Positions 17,073 through 25,517 are shown, counted from the stretch's first letter. The stretch is DNA of 64,000 nucleotides from Prosthecobacter sp. (GCF_034366625.1 NZ_JAXMIH010000026.1:47005-111004), one strand, 5' to 3'. Notes: generated by a model not told the origin, from the sequence alone. A program made the numbers and translations.

Positions 17073-17759
17073 TCACAAATCGTTCCTTGGAACTGCGGCG
17101 AGCACCGCTCGAATCCACGCGCTCTTGGCTGCATCCACCACGCTCTTGCCGCTGCCGTTCTTGAGTTCGGAGCTGATGCCAGCGGCAAGGAACGCCTTGA
17201 TGATCTCCCGCTGTGCTTCGATGGCCGCTGCCGCACCCGATCCGCCACGCCCGGTGTTTTGCACGGCGAGGTGAAACGGCGTGTTGCCGGATAGGTTCTC
17301 CCGCGTCGGATCACTGCCAGCTTGCAGAAGGCACCGCACCGCCGCCGCAGAGCGCGTGCGGACCGCGCGGTGAAGCGGAGTCGCGCCGTTCTTGTCCTGC
17401 GCGTGCAGATCGGCCCCGGCATCGAGCAGGCAGCGGATCGTCTCCACCTGCCTGTAGGCATCCCACGCGGGACCGGTGATGAAACCGTTCGCCGCATAGT
17501 GCAGCGGGCTGCTGCGGCGATGATTGGCCGCCGCGTTGGGATTGGCACCGGCTTTCAGCAACAGTCGAATGATCTCGACGCGATAACCCGCTGCGGCCAG
17601 ATGCAGCGCCGTGTCGCCGACGTAGATCCAATGGAAGATCTTCGCCTGGTGCAGCTTCGGTTCCTGAATCAGGCGTGTGACAAGCCCGCCATCCGCCTTG
17701 AGCAGTGCTTGGACGGCCTTGCGGTCGTCATCCACGATGGCTGTCAGCAGAGGATTCAT
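17073..17759 (-). CDS. Ankyrin-repeat protein
   Basis: The 228-residue protein consists of about five ankyrin units. Clear repeats are GDTALHLAAAGYRVEIIRLL, SSPLHYAANGF...VETIRCLLDAGAD, GATPLHRAVRTRSAAAVRCL and GNTPFHLAVQNT, with the typical TPLH and LLxAGA motifs; the last unit, IIKAFLAAGISSELKNGSGK, is degenerate. There is no signal peptide, so it is probably a cytoplasmic binding protein. Partners are unknown. It lies in the minus-strand accessory array, bounded by attC-like sequences on both sides, and may be a mobile cassette. Confidence 0.85.
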   Translation of the reverse strand: MNPLLTAIVDDDRKAVQALLKADGGLVTRLIQEPKLHQAKIFHWIYVGDTALHLAAAGYRVEIIRLLLKAGANPNAAANHRRSSPLHYAANGFITGPAWDAYRQVETIRCLLDAGADLHAQDKNGATPLHRAVRTRSAAAVRCLLQAGSDPTRENLSGNTPFHLAVQNTGRGGSGAAAAIEAQREIIKAFLAAGISSELKNGSGKSVVDAAKSAWIRAVLAAVPRNDL

Positions 17760-17792
17760 TCAGCGTGGATGAGCCGGGTGGCGGTTGATCTT

Positions 17793-17822
17793 CCCGCCTA
17801 ACGTTCGCGTGCTCAGGGGGCG
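17793..17822 (-). repeat. attC-like half site (copy C)
   Basis: In gene orientation the spacer before the ankyrin gene ends GCACGCGAACGTTAGGCGGG. GTTAGGC is an exact match to the integron core GTTRRRY, directly preceded by AAC as in many attC sites. The matching R'' box is not obvious and the CGACAG block of the other spacers is absent. Confidence 0.35.
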
Positions 17823-17846
17823 AAAAGTTTTTGGTGGAGGGGCAAT

Positions 17847-18188
17847 TCAACTTTCCATCGAGATATCGTTGACGCTCCCATCTTCACTGAAGCGGACACT
17901 GATGACGTAATTGGTGATCTCGTCAGGAAGCGTAAAGTCGAAGGTGTCGATTCCGTTTTCGTCTTCATCTCCCCAGTGTGAGCGAAGCACAAGCATATCC
18001 AGCACTCGCGTGGGTTCAGGTGAGGCAGCTTGAAGATGCTTTAGCCAGTAGGAAGCATCGAGTTCTTCGAGGTGATGTGACACGAACATGGTTGCGCCGA
18101 ACTCATCTTCTTCGGTGCCGTAGGCAGTCTTAATGGCGGCAAGCGCAGTTTCTCGACGTTTTTCGATTTCGGAGGTATTCGGGGACAT
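17847..18188 (-). CDS. Small acidic hypothetical protein of the accessory array
   Basis: The 113-residue protein (MSPNTSEIEKRRETALAAIK at the start) is acidic, with TEEDEFGATMFVSHHLEELD, a segment SYWLKHLQAASPEPTRVLDM, and a C-terminal strand-rich stretch TFDFTLPDEITNYVISVRFS. The pattern resembles DUF2004-type proteins, which often appear as immunity proteins, but I place this only tentatively. It has no signal peptide. The ATG used here is preferred over a GTG 12 bases upstream. It lies between attC-like spacers and is transcribed like the rest of the array. Confidence 0.6.
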   Translation of the reverse strand: MSPNTSEIEKRRETALAAIKTAYGTEEDEFGATMFVSHHLEELDASYWLKHLQAASPEPTRVLDMLVLRSHWGDEDENGIDTFDFTLPDEITNYVISVRFSEDGSVNDISMES

Positions 18189-18206
18189 GATGAAGCTCAC
18201 ATTATT

Positions 18207-18255
18207 GGTTGAACCATTGGATGGAAAGCCAATCTGTCGAGCGCCTGTTCAGCAC
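18207..18255 (-). repeat. attC-like spacer repeat (copy D)
   Basis: In gene orientation the spacer starts GTGCTGAACAGGCG, continues CTCGACAGATTGGC, and ends CCAATGGTTCAACC. It shares the first ~25 bases with copy B almost exactly. ATTGG and CCAAT form an inner stem, and GCTGAAC pairs with GTTCAAC with one mismatch. Confidence 0.4.
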
Positions 18256-18280
18256 TATGAGCTTCAACTTCGAACCAGGA

Positions 18281-18334
18281 GAGGGATCATTCCATTCTCC
18301 GTAGCACGACTGCGAAGGATGAACCTGATCCCTC
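18281..18334 (-). repeat. Diverged copy of the stop-codon palindrome, downstream of the VOC gene
   Basis: Arms GAGGGATCA (18281-18289) and TGATCCCTC (18326-18334) match the palindrome at the end of the ABC exporter gene (15921-15941), and the flanking CCAGGA and CAA are also shared. Here the arms are separated by 36 bases rather than 3. It could act as terminator for the VOC gene. Confidence 0.5.
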
Positions 18335-18348
18335 AACCCGGACTGTCC

Positions 18349-18771
18349 TCATGCCAATGCCTCGGTGCGACTCCTGGGCTCCAGCAAATCCCAGAGGTTG
18401 CCATACAGATCTTGGAACACTGCGACCGTGCCATACGGCTCGTGCTTCGGCTCGCGCACAAAGACAATCCCTTGCGCCTGGTAGCGCTCGTAGTCGCGCC
18501 AGAAGTTGTCCGTGTAGAGAAACAGGAAGACCCGGCCGCCCGTTTGCGCACCGATATGCGCCGCCTGCTCGGGAGTGGAGGCCCGTGCCAGCAGCAGCCG
18601 CGACTCCATCGCACCTGGCGGGGCGATGACCACCCAACGCTTCGCTTGCTCCGGCACGGGCGAATCTTCCACCAGCAGGAAGCTCAGCTTGCCGATAAAG
18701 AAGTCGAGTGCCTCATCGTAGTCGCGCACGACCAGTGACACCAAACCCAGAGATTGTTTGATCGGTGACAT
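18349..18771 (-). CDS. VOC superfamily (glyoxalase/bleomycin resistance-like) protein
   Basis: The 140-residue protein shows the VOC double beta-alpha-beta-beta-beta layout: SLGLVSLVVRDYDEALDFF opens the first module, WVVIAPPGAMESRLLLARA the strands, FLFLYTDNFWRDYERYQAQG the second module, and GTVAVFQDLYGNLWDLLEP ends it, the classical C-terminal signature with metal-ligand Glu. VOC proteins bind a metal and act as lyases, isomerases, dioxygenases or antibiotic-binding proteins; the substrate is not readable. Start at MSPIKQSLG fits the family; a longer in-frame start overlaps the previous gene's stop. It shares an array cassette with that gene, with no spacer repeat in between. Confidence 0.85.
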   Translation of the reverse strand: MSPIKQSLGLVSLVVRDYDEALDFFIGKLSFLLVEDSPVPEQAKRWVVIAPPGAMESRLLLARASTPEQAAHIGAQTGGRVFLFLYTDNFWRDYERYQAQGIVFVREPKHEPYGTVAVFQDLYGNLWDLLEPRSRTEALA

Positions 18772-18800
18772 GGGGGAATCAGCTCGAAGCGTGGATGTCA

Positions 18801-19253
18801 TCACCTTGTGTCTCCTGTCACGCTGTCGAAAACCATCTCGACAGTGCGCTGCTGAATCGCACGGTCAGGAGAATCCAAGCCCGCATAGAAACTCTCGACT
18901 TGAGATGCTGTCGCGCTCTCCAAAAACTGCCGCTGCCATTCGGGACGAATCTGCCAGACGGGATGCTGACGACCGCAACCGCGTGCATACGAAATGGGAT
19001 AGCAGGTAATGATTGTGCCGCACCAACCCCACTCATGAGCGTGCATTGGCTGGCGCAGAGCGAACCAGCGCGAATAGTCTGTCTCCTCGACTCTCACGGA
19101 CTCGCGGCCAAAGAATGTTGCGACGTGCTGAATCGCGCGGCAACGAACGCAAGTGTAACTCGTCGTGGAGCGATAGCCGTGCGCGAACGCATACCAGGCG
19201 GGAACTGCTGCGGCAGCCAGCACAACCAAGAGAATGGAGATGCGCTTTCTCAT
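18801..19253 (-). CDS. Exported or membrane-anchored Cys-rich hypothetical protein
   Basis: The 150-residue protein begins with an N-terminal hydrophobic segment, MRKRISILLVVLAAAAVPAW, likely a signal anchor. The exposed part holds the pair CVRCRAIQHVATFF (CxxC), then ETDYSRWFALRQPMHAHEWG, CGTIITCY and a Cys-containing GCGRQHPVW. The CxxC and nearby His suggest metal binding or a redox site; I do not recognise the family. The gene starts immediately after an attC-like spacer ending GTTAGGCC, and its stop is followed closely by the VOC gene. There is no evidence on function beyond this. Confidence 0.6.
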   Translation of the reverse strand: MRKRISILLVVLAAAAVPAWYAFAHGYRSTTSYTCVRCRAIQHVATFFGRESVRVEETDYSRWFALRQPMHAHEWGWCGTIITCYPISYARGCGRQHPVWQIRPEWQRQFLESATASQVESFYAGLDSPDRAIQQRTVEMVFDSVTGDTR

Positions 19254-19255
19254 GT

Positions 19256-19294
19256 GGCCTAACTATTCAATGAGAAACACCTCTGTCGAGCACC
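19256..19294 (-). repeat. attC-like spacer repeat (copy E)
   Basis: In gene orientation it reads GGTGCTCGACAGAGGTG, then TTTCTCATTGAATAGTTAGG followed by CC. It shares CTCGACAGA with copies B and D and ends in GTTAGGC, the exact integron core. The upstream R'' half seems replaced by the efp-derived terminator copy next to it. Confidence 0.4.
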
Positions 19295-19295
19295 A

Positions 19296-19412
19296 ACAAA
19301 AAACGCCTGACCGCTTTCACGATCAGGCGTTGTCTTGAATCAATCGGGCAGCGGAACTCAGTTCGCACGGCCGAGGTAGGTGCCGTCTTCGGTTTTGACG
19401 CTGATCTTGTCG
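19296..19412 (-). repeat. Partial copy (third) of the efp 3' end and terminator
   Basis: The segment repeats the last ~19 codons of efp (GDKISVKTEDGTYLGRAN with one change), the stop codon, the downstream spacer and the terminator stem CGCCTGA/TCAGGCG with its T-run. Homology stops exactly at the TAG stop of the upstream gene at 19413. Compare 19953-20166 and 25486-25698. Confidence 0.85.
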
Positions 19413-19871
19413 CTACGGGATGATATCTTCGAGGGTGATGCTGAGATTGGGAAAAGCCTTTGTGATGGCATCTCTCAAGGCGCGCCCCTCTTGCTTCGCC
19501 CCGAGGGTCGAACGAATGACAATGCAGGCGACTTTGCCCTCGTGGTATCGAACAAGGCAGTGGAGAACCGGCCCGTCATCGCGTCCGAGAACCAGATGGG
19601 ACACAGACTCAGGAAACCCGGTGGTAACGTGCGGGCCAGTCTTTGGCCACGAAAGCGAGGATCGTAATTGGTGGATGAACGGGAGAGGGACCGCTTCAGG
19701 GCCTTTGGTGGATTCCTCCAGCACACGCAATCCTGAAGTCTCGATGATCGATGGCAAACGTCGCTCAAAAAGCTCCCAATCGGTGGCTGGCCCCCCAGAA
19801 AGCACGTCCACAAACAAGTACAGCACGAGCATCAGAACGAAGCCAATGGTGATGAGGCGTTTTGCAGTCAT
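19413..19871 (-). CDS. Hypothetical membrane-anchored protein within the efp-flanked interval
   Basis: The 152-residue protein starts MTAKRLITIGFVLMLVLYLF, a single N-terminal membrane anchor, followed by a soluble part with WELFERRLPSIIETSGLRVL, LPFIHQLRSSL, VSHLVLGRDDGPVLHCLVRY and ALRDAITKAFPNLSITLEDI. I do not recognise a family. A start 66 bases upstream is in frame but would precede the anchor with a basic leader. The gene lies between two efp 3'-end copies, and its stop TAG abuts the third copy, so it arrived or was captured with that repeat. Codon use does not differ noticeably from neighbours. Confidence 0.6.
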   Translation of the reverse strand: MTAKRLITIGFVLMLVLYLFVDVLSGGPATDWELFERRLPSIIETSGLRVLEESTKGPEAVPLPFIHQLRSSLSWPKTGPHVTTGFPESVSHLVLGRDDGPVLHCLVRYHEGKVACIVIRSTLGAKQEGRALRDAITKAFPNLSITLEDIIP

Positions 19872-19952
19872 GGATGTGGGCAGTGAACGACCGGGGAAAA
19901 TCAATTCTCTCCTGGGGGCGTGAACCGCTCGATTCATAGCACATCCCCAAAC

Positions 19953-20166
19953 AAAAACGCCTGACCGTTCTCACGATCAGGCGTTGGTTGAATCAATCAG
20001 TCGGGGCGGAACTCAGTTCGCGCGGCCGAGGTAGGTGGCGTCTTCGGTCTTCACGCTGATCTTGTCGCCGGGGCCGACGAAGAGGGGGACCTGCACGCGG
20101 AGGCCGGATTCGGGGATGGCTTCCTTGTACACATTGTTGGCGGAGTCGCCCTTCACCCCGGCGGGG
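19953..20166 (-). repeat. Partial copy (second) of the efp 3' end and terminator
   Basis: The copy encodes the last ~48 residues of EF-P (from GVKGDSANNVYKEAI to LGRAN) with only T-to-P and M-to-L changes, then stop, spacer and terminator hairpin (CGCCTGA/TCAGGCG at 19958-19983). The beta-helix gene runs into it and takes its own stop codon from out-of-frame efp sequence. Confidence 0.88.
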
Positions 20167-23100
20167 ACGTCACTTTCAGATGCACAAAACGTCGGCCAGC
20201 ACTGCCGGCGGGCAGCGTCGCCTTCACTTGCTGCACCGTGCCGTTGTCAGAGAGGATCGTCTCATTCACCCCGGTGCTCTGCCAGTCATTGGCCAGCGTG
20301 TCGCTCCACTCCACGACGAAACCAGTTCCCGCATTCAGTGCGATGACGCTGCGCGTATAGGTGAACTCCACCTCCGCACCGTTGCGCACGGCGCTGGCAG
20401 GCAGCGTGCTCGCGGTGGTAGGACTCAGATTGCAGGCCCACTCGATGAGGTTGGGCAGACCGTCATGGTCATAGTCAAACGTGTCTGCCGCATTGCCGCT
20501 GTTGGTCGTGACGCCGAAGAACTGTTGCCGCCAGCCCGCGATGCCGACGGCTGCAACTGCTTCATCCGCACCGATGCTGGGTGTTGTGAGTGATCTGAGA
20601 TTTCCATCATAGTCGTCGGTCACTCCTGCGATGGGGATGCCTGTGGCATTGACCAAGGGATTGCCGCCGGGGACGAGGTGCAGGTCGCCAGTGGCGGCGT
20701 TGGCGAAGAGCGCGGCGGTGAAGCTGCCGCTGCCCGCGAGGCCCGCCTGCGAGTTCGTTTCGCCAGTGGAGCTTTGCCACGTCGCGAAGCTCATGGGGAC
20801 GGTGTCGCCCGTGGTGCTGAAGTCCATGAAGTCCGCCGAGCCTCCAGCGCCGCTGCCGGCATAGAGATTGTGGCTCGCGGTGTAGCTGCCGCTGCCGCCT
20901 TCGCTGCCGGCGGCGAAATGACTGGCGCTGCCGCCGGTGCGGAAATTTAGGAAAATGTTGTCCCGCACGGTGTGCGTGCTGGCGGTTCGGCGCAGGCTCG
21001 CCCAGGAACTGCGCGTGCCGCTTTCCGTCCCGCCGAGAACGATGCTGTTGTAGTAAACATTCACCGCGCTCGAGCCGTCTTCGAACATGCCGTAGAGCGT
21101 CGTGCTCCCGGACGTGGCGGGGCTGAGGGTGATTTGGTTGTTGACCACGTTGAGGGAGCCGGTGCTGCTTTGAGCGAAGATGCCAAAGACGAATGTCGTG
21201 GCCGCGTTCACGTCGAGGGCGGTGATGCGGTTGCGCGCGATCGTCGTAGTGCTGTTGAGGCTGAAATAGATGCCGGCGCTCAAACCGCTGGATGTGAGCA
21301 GGTCGTGGATGTAGTTGCCCGTGATGACGTTAGTGCCGCCGCCTAGCATGAAGATGCCGTAGTTGTTGAGGGTTGCGGCGTTCACTTCGTAGATGTTGTT
21401 GCCGGAGATCGTCCACGAGTCGTTGCCCGACGCGGAGACGTAGATGGCGACAGCGTTGAAATTGAACAGCTCGTTGTTCGCGATGGTGTTGCCCGAGTTC
21501 GGCTCGGCCGCGAAGGCACCAGGGGAGCCAATCAAGGCATACGGCACCCCGGCGGCGGTGGTCAGGTCGCGCACCTGGCAGCCAGTGATGAGGTTGTTGT
21601 CGTTGCCCGTCACCGTGCCGCTGCTGAAGAGAATGACGCTATTGAGGCTCGCGCCTTCCACCACGCAGTTGCGCACAGTATTGCTGCTGGCGTCGTTGAC
21701 GAAGAGAAGGGTGCTCGCGCTTTCGCCGGGGTTCGTGTTGCGGAAGGTGAGGTATCTGCCGCTGCCGCCGAAGCGTCCGTCGATGCTCACGCGGTCCGCG
21801 CCGTTGAGTGTGATCAGACCCGCCGCCGCGCTGCCGGAAATGGTCTGCATCGTCGCGCTGTCCGGCTGGATGGTGAAGGTGTAATTGCCTGCGCCTTCTT
21901 CTTGCCATGGGTTCAACGTCACGCCGCCGGTCTCGGCCAGGTCGCTGGTGATCTTCACGACCACGTCACCGGTGAGCAGCGCGCCGTTGAGCGCGGCGAA
22001 GAGTCCGCCCGCGCCGCTGAGACTGGGATAGGTGCCGCCGCTGCCAACCGTCACCGTGCCGCTGATCGAAGGGGCGATGCTGAAGCTTCTCACCGTGCCG
22101 GGCTTCGCACTGATGTTCTGCACGGGCGGATCTGCCGAGGCGGTCGCACCGGCGGGGCTGGAGCCTAGGTTGTTCGCGGCATCCTGTGCGACGACGAAGT
22201 ATTGGATGCTGTCGCCCACGGCGACGCTGCCTCCGTTGATGACCGAGTAATCCAACGTAAAGCTGTAGGGACCACTGCCGCTGGCGACGACGTACTTCCA
22301 GCCGTTGCCAGTGGCGTCGTTCGTCACGCCGAAGGCATCGGCATCCGTGCTCTTCTTGAAGTAGAGGCGCGGGGCACTCGCGCCGCTGGCCATGCCCACG
22401 GCATCCGTGATCGTCGCCCAACCGGTGAGCACACGACTTGCGGTGGAGCCGTTCGAGAGCAACGGGAAACTGATGGTGGGGGCGGTGATGTCACCAACCC
22501 GATAGCTGTTCATGCTGCCGGGTTTGGCGCTCACGTTTTGCACGGGCGGACTGGCGGAACTCGCCGCGCCCGACGGACTGGAGATGAGATTGTTCGCCTC
22601 GTCCTGCGCAACAACGAAATACTGAATCGTATCGCCATTCGCCACACCGCTGCCGTTCAGGAGCGAGTAGTCCACCGTGAAGTCATAGGGGCTCGTGGCA
22701 TTGCCGGCGGTGGCGTATTTCCAGCCATTGCCTGTCGAGTTATTCGGCACGTTGAAGGCATCGGCATCGGTGGATTTCTTGAAGTAGAGGCGCGGCGATT
22801 TCGCTCCTCCTGAGACGCCCACGTTATCCGTGATGGTGGCGAAGCCGGTCAAAGCACGACTCGTAAGTGAGAGCGTGTCGGTCAGTTGCGGGTAGCTGAT
22901 GCCGGGCGCGAAGATGTCTCCAGTGGAGGTGAAGTTCCCGGCATCCGCACCGATGTCCGCAGGCGTGAGCGTATTGCGAGGCTGGCCGTCGAAATCATCC
23001 GTCACAGTGGCAGGCGCTGCGGTCAGGGCGTCGGTGAGCGGGATGCCGCCGCCTTCTGCCGGATTGCTGGCCTGCAAATGCAAGTCCACCGTGCTGGCGT

Positions 23101-25384
23101 TGCCGGTCGGATTGGAAAAGAGCGGATCCGCCACCGCGCTAGTGGCGTCCTGCCCTGTCGCGGCCTGCCACGCGGCGAGGGTGCTGCGGTCGCTGCTGTA
23201 GAAGCCGAGCACGCCACCGGTGCCACTGACGCGAAAGATGTTGCCGCCAGCCGTCAAGCCGGCGGGGTTCACACCCGAGCCGCCGTAGCTCACGGCGTAG
23301 TGCTTGCTGGTCGCGCCGCTGTTGCCGCGGGCGTTGACAAAAATGTTGTTTTGGTAGGTGCGGGCATTGCCCACGCCAGTGGTGCCTTGAAAGGCGCGGG
23401 TGCTGGCCGCTCCGGACGTTTGCGTGCCGCCGACATAGACGGAGTTGTGGTAGAAGTTCCGGCCTGCATCCGCGCCGTTGTCATGGAGACCGCGCACGGT
23501 GGCCGCGCCCGCCGTGCTGGTGCCGTCCGCCTTGCGGCCCACGCGCACCATGTTGTTCTGCGCGGTGAAGACCCCGATGACGAACTGCATGCCATTCAAC
23601 TGTGACGATGCGCTGTTGGATGAAACCGCGAGGCTATGCACCAGGTTCCGCTCGATGACGTTCACACCGCTGGTCGGACCATCAAAGTAAATCCCGGTCA
23701 CGCTGACCGCTGCCGTAGCCGCCGTGTTGGCGAGCGAATGCACCGTGTTTTGCGAAACGGTCTGGCCCGCAACCGTGGAGGTGTCAATGATGCCATACAC
23801 CGATTGCAAGGTGGTGGTATTCGCGTTTTGACTCGTGGTGGTAAGGTTGCGGACGGTGTTGCCGGTGATGGTGTTCACCCCGGCGGAAGTGACGATGCCG
23901 CGAATCTGCCCGGCGGCACTGCTGTTGTTGTTGAGGTTGGCCAGGGTGTTGCCCGTGATGCTAGCGCTGGTGCTGAGTCCTAGGACAAAAATGCCGGTGA
24001 CTTGCTGGCTGGTGCTGGAGGTGGACGACGTGGCTGCATTGAGGCTGTTCGCCGTGGTGATGCTCCCCACAGTGTTGTTGCTGATGGTGTTCGTCCCGAC
24101 GGAGGCCGAGATGCCGGTGAGCGAGGCAGTGATGCTGGTGTCCGTGCCGTTCACCGTGATGGCACCGATGGTGTTGTTGGCGATGGTCACTGTACCGCTG
24201 CTCGCCGTTCTGATGCCGAAGGTGGTCGCTCCGGTTCCCGAAGTGGTGACGGAGACCGAACCTGTGCCGCTGCCGCTGCCGATGGTATTGCCCGTGATCG
24301 TGCCGACGTTCACCGCACCCGTCCCCAGATAAACCCCCTCCCACGCGCCGGGCTGCCCGGTTCCGGGAAAGGCACTCGTCCACACGATATTCTGGATGGT
24401 ATTCCCCTGCACGTTGCTCGGCGTGCTGGTGCCGGCAGAAAGCCGGATGCCCTGAAACATATACAACGCCGTGGTGCCGGTCGTAGTCCACGGAGCACCG
24501 CCTGCATTCGGCGCACTGCCGCCGATAAAGTTCCCCGTCACGGCAAAGTTATTGCCGGAAGTGCTGTTGACGTAGATGGCACGGATGTTCGCCGCCACTG
24601 CCACGCGGCTGGTAGTCTGGTAAAAGCTGTTGCCGGTGAAGGTCCAGCCAGTGTTGCCGCCTTCGAGTCGCACACCCGCCGCATCCACGCTGCCGGAGTA
24701 AAAATTGAAGATGTTGCAGTTGGAGACGAGGTTGCCGCTGTTGTTCTGCGCCGCGGAGTTGATGGTACCGATCGAGTAGATGCCGTTGGCGGGGGTGCTC
24801 GCACCATCGCAGACTTCGCAATGGTCCAGGATGTTGTCATCATTGCCATTTGCGCCTGTGGTGGTGCTGAAGCGGATCACGCCGCTGCTGGCGTTGGTAT
24901 TCACACCTTTGAGCACGGTGTAGCAGATCAGATTCCCACTGGCCTCGTTGACAAAACGCAGCGCCACGCCGGACGTGCTGGTGTTGGCGATGGTCAGTTG
25001 CTTGACCGTGCCTGTGCCGCCGGGCCGCCCGTCGAGGGTGAGGAACTGCGCACCGTTCAAATCCACCGTCGCCGCCGTGGTGTCCGCACTGGAGATCGAG
25101 AGGCTCGCCGCGCCGGTTTGAGGGCGCAGGGTGAGAGTGTTCACCGCCGTGGTGCCGAGGTTGGTGAAGGTCAGCGGGAAGGTTTCGACGGTGCTCACAT
25201 AGGCCGCCTGAAGTTCCAGCACGAGCGCGCCAGAGAGCGTCTGCACCTGGATGTCCACGATGGCCGCGCCGATGCTACTGTAGTCCCCGGTCGGGCCAAT
25301 GGTCTTGGTGCCAGAGAGAGGATCCCCCTGCGCCGACAGCGTGAAAGCAATCAGGGCCAGCGCCCGCGCAAGAAGCTTGGTCAT
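20153..25384 (-). CDS. Giant secreted right-handed parallel beta-helix protein
   Basis: The 1743-residue protein starts with a signal peptide, MTKLLARALALIAFTLSAQG. Residues ~30-800 and ~1090-1600 are parallel beta-helix sequence with repeated Asn/Gly/Thr-rich rungs such as NTISNNTVGSI, GNTLANLNNN and SGNNIYEVNA, the pattern of pectate-lyase-like right-handed helices. Between them lie two tandem ~130-residue copies of one domain (around 820-955 and 955-1090), each with APRLYFKKSTDADAF, GNGWKY and DSIQYFVVAQDAANNL. The C-terminus has a spacer (FDYDHDGLPNLIEWACNLSP) typical of Verrucomicrobial surface proteins. It should be exported and may bind or cleave polysaccharide. The end SPPG and stop come from duplicated efp DNA. 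A plus-strand reading frame across it is a shadow. Confidence 0.85.
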   Translation of the reverse strand: MTKLLARALALIAFTLSAQGDPLSGTKTIGPTGDYSSIGAAIVDIQVQTLSGALVLELQAAYVSTVETFPLTFTNLGTTAVNTLTLRPQTGAASLSISSADTTAATVDLNGAQFLTLDGRPGGTGTVKQLTIANTSTSGVALRFVNEASGNLICYTVLKGVNTNASSGVIRFSTTTGANGNDDNILDHCEVCDGASTPANGIYSIGTINSAAQNNSGNLVSNCNIFNFYSGSVDAAGVRLEGGNTGWTFTGNSFYQTTSRVAVAANIRAIYVNSTSGNNFAVTGNFIGGSAPNAGGAPWTTTGTTALYMFQGIRLSAGTSTPSNVQGNTIQNIVWTSAFPGTGQPGAWEGVYLGTGAVNVGTITGNTIGSGSGTGSVSVTTSGTGATTFGIRTASSGTVTIANNTIGAITVNGTDTSITASLTGISASVGTNTISNNTVGSITTANSLNAATSSTSSTSQQVTGIFVLGLSTSASITGNTLANLNNNSSAAGQIRGIVTSAGVNTITGNTVRNLTTTSQNANTTTLQSVYGIIDTSTVAGQTVSQNTVHSLANTAATAAVSVTGIYFDGPTSGVNVIERNLVHSLAVSSNSASSQLNGMQFVIGVFTAQNNMVRVGRKADGTSTAGAATVRGLHDNGADAGRNFYHNSVYVGGTQTSGAASTRAFQGTTGVGNARTYQNNIFVNARGNSGATSKHYAVSYGGSGVNPAGLTAGGNIFRVSGTGGVLGFYSSDRSTLAAWQAATGQDATSAVADPLFSNPTGNASTVDLHLQASNPAEGGGIPLTDALTAAPATVTDDFDGQPRNTLTPADIGADAGNFTSTGDIFAPGISYPQLTDTLSLTSRALTGFATITDNVGVSGGAKSPRLYFKKSTDADAFNVPNNSTGNGWKYATAGNATSPYDFTVDYSLLNGSGVANGDTIQYFVVAQDEANNLISSPSGAASSASPPVQNVSAKPGSMNSYRVGDITAPTISFPLLSNGSTASRVLTGWATITDAVGMASGASAPRLYFKKSTDADAFGVTNDATGNGWKYVVASGSGPYSFTLDYSVINGGSVAVGDSIQYFVVAQDAANNLGSSPAGATASADPPVQNISAKPGTVRSFSIAPSISGTVTVGSGGTYPSLSGAGGLFAALNGALLTGDVVVKITSDLAETGGVTLNPWQEEGAGNYTFTIQPDSATMQTISGSAAAGLITLNGADRVSIDGRFGGSGRYLTFRNTNPGESASTLLFVNDASSNTVRNCVVEGASLNSVILFSSGTVTGNDNNLITGCQVRDLTTAAGVPYALIGSPGAFAAEPNSGNTIANNELFNFNAVAIYVSASGNDSWTISGNNIYEVNAATLNNYGIFMLGGGTNVITGNYIHDLLTSSGLSAGIYFSLNSTTTIARNRITALDVNAATTFVFGIFAQSSTGSLNVVNNQITLSPATSGSTTLYGMFEDGSSAVNVYYNSIVLGGTESGTRSSWASLRRTASTHTVRDNIFLNFRTGGSASHFAAGSEGGSGSYTASHNLYAGSGAGGSADFMDFSTTGDTVPMSFATWQSSTGETNSQAGLAGSGSFTAALFANAATGDLHLVPGGNPLVNATGIPIAGVTDDYDGNLRSLTTPSIGADEAVAAVGIAGWRQQFFGVTTNSGNAADTFDYDHDGLPNLIEWACNLSPTTASTLPASAVRNGAEVEFTYTRSVIALNAGTGFVVEWSDTLANDWQSTGVNETILSDNGTVQQVKATLPAGSAGRRFVHLKVTSPPG

Positions 25385-25414
25385 GAAATGAACGGAAGGC
25401 ACAAGTTGTTGGAC

Positions 25415-25453
25415 GCGAATGATGAAACGGTAAACCACCTCTGTCGGGCAGGT
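25415..25453 (-). repeat. Spacer element related to the array repeats (copy A)
   Basis: In gene orientation it reads AGAACACCTGCCCGACAGAG, then GTGGTTTACC, and shares GAACA and CGACAGAGGTG with copies D and E. It lies between the efp terminator and the beta-helix gene. No GTTRRRY core follows, so it is at most a degenerate relative of the attC-like sites. Confidence 0.3.
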
Positions 25454-25485
25454 GTTCTATGCGATGACCCTGCGCACCGACAAGC

Positions 25486-25517
25486 AAAAACGCCTGACCG
25501 TTCTCACGATCAGGCGT
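25486..25517 (-). terminator. Rho-independent terminator of efp
   Basis: On the minus strand CGCCTGA and TCAGGCG pair around a 12-base loop and are followed directly by TTTTT, about 30 bases after the efp stop. The same hairpin is duplicated at 19958-19983 and 19304-19329. Confidence 0.85.
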
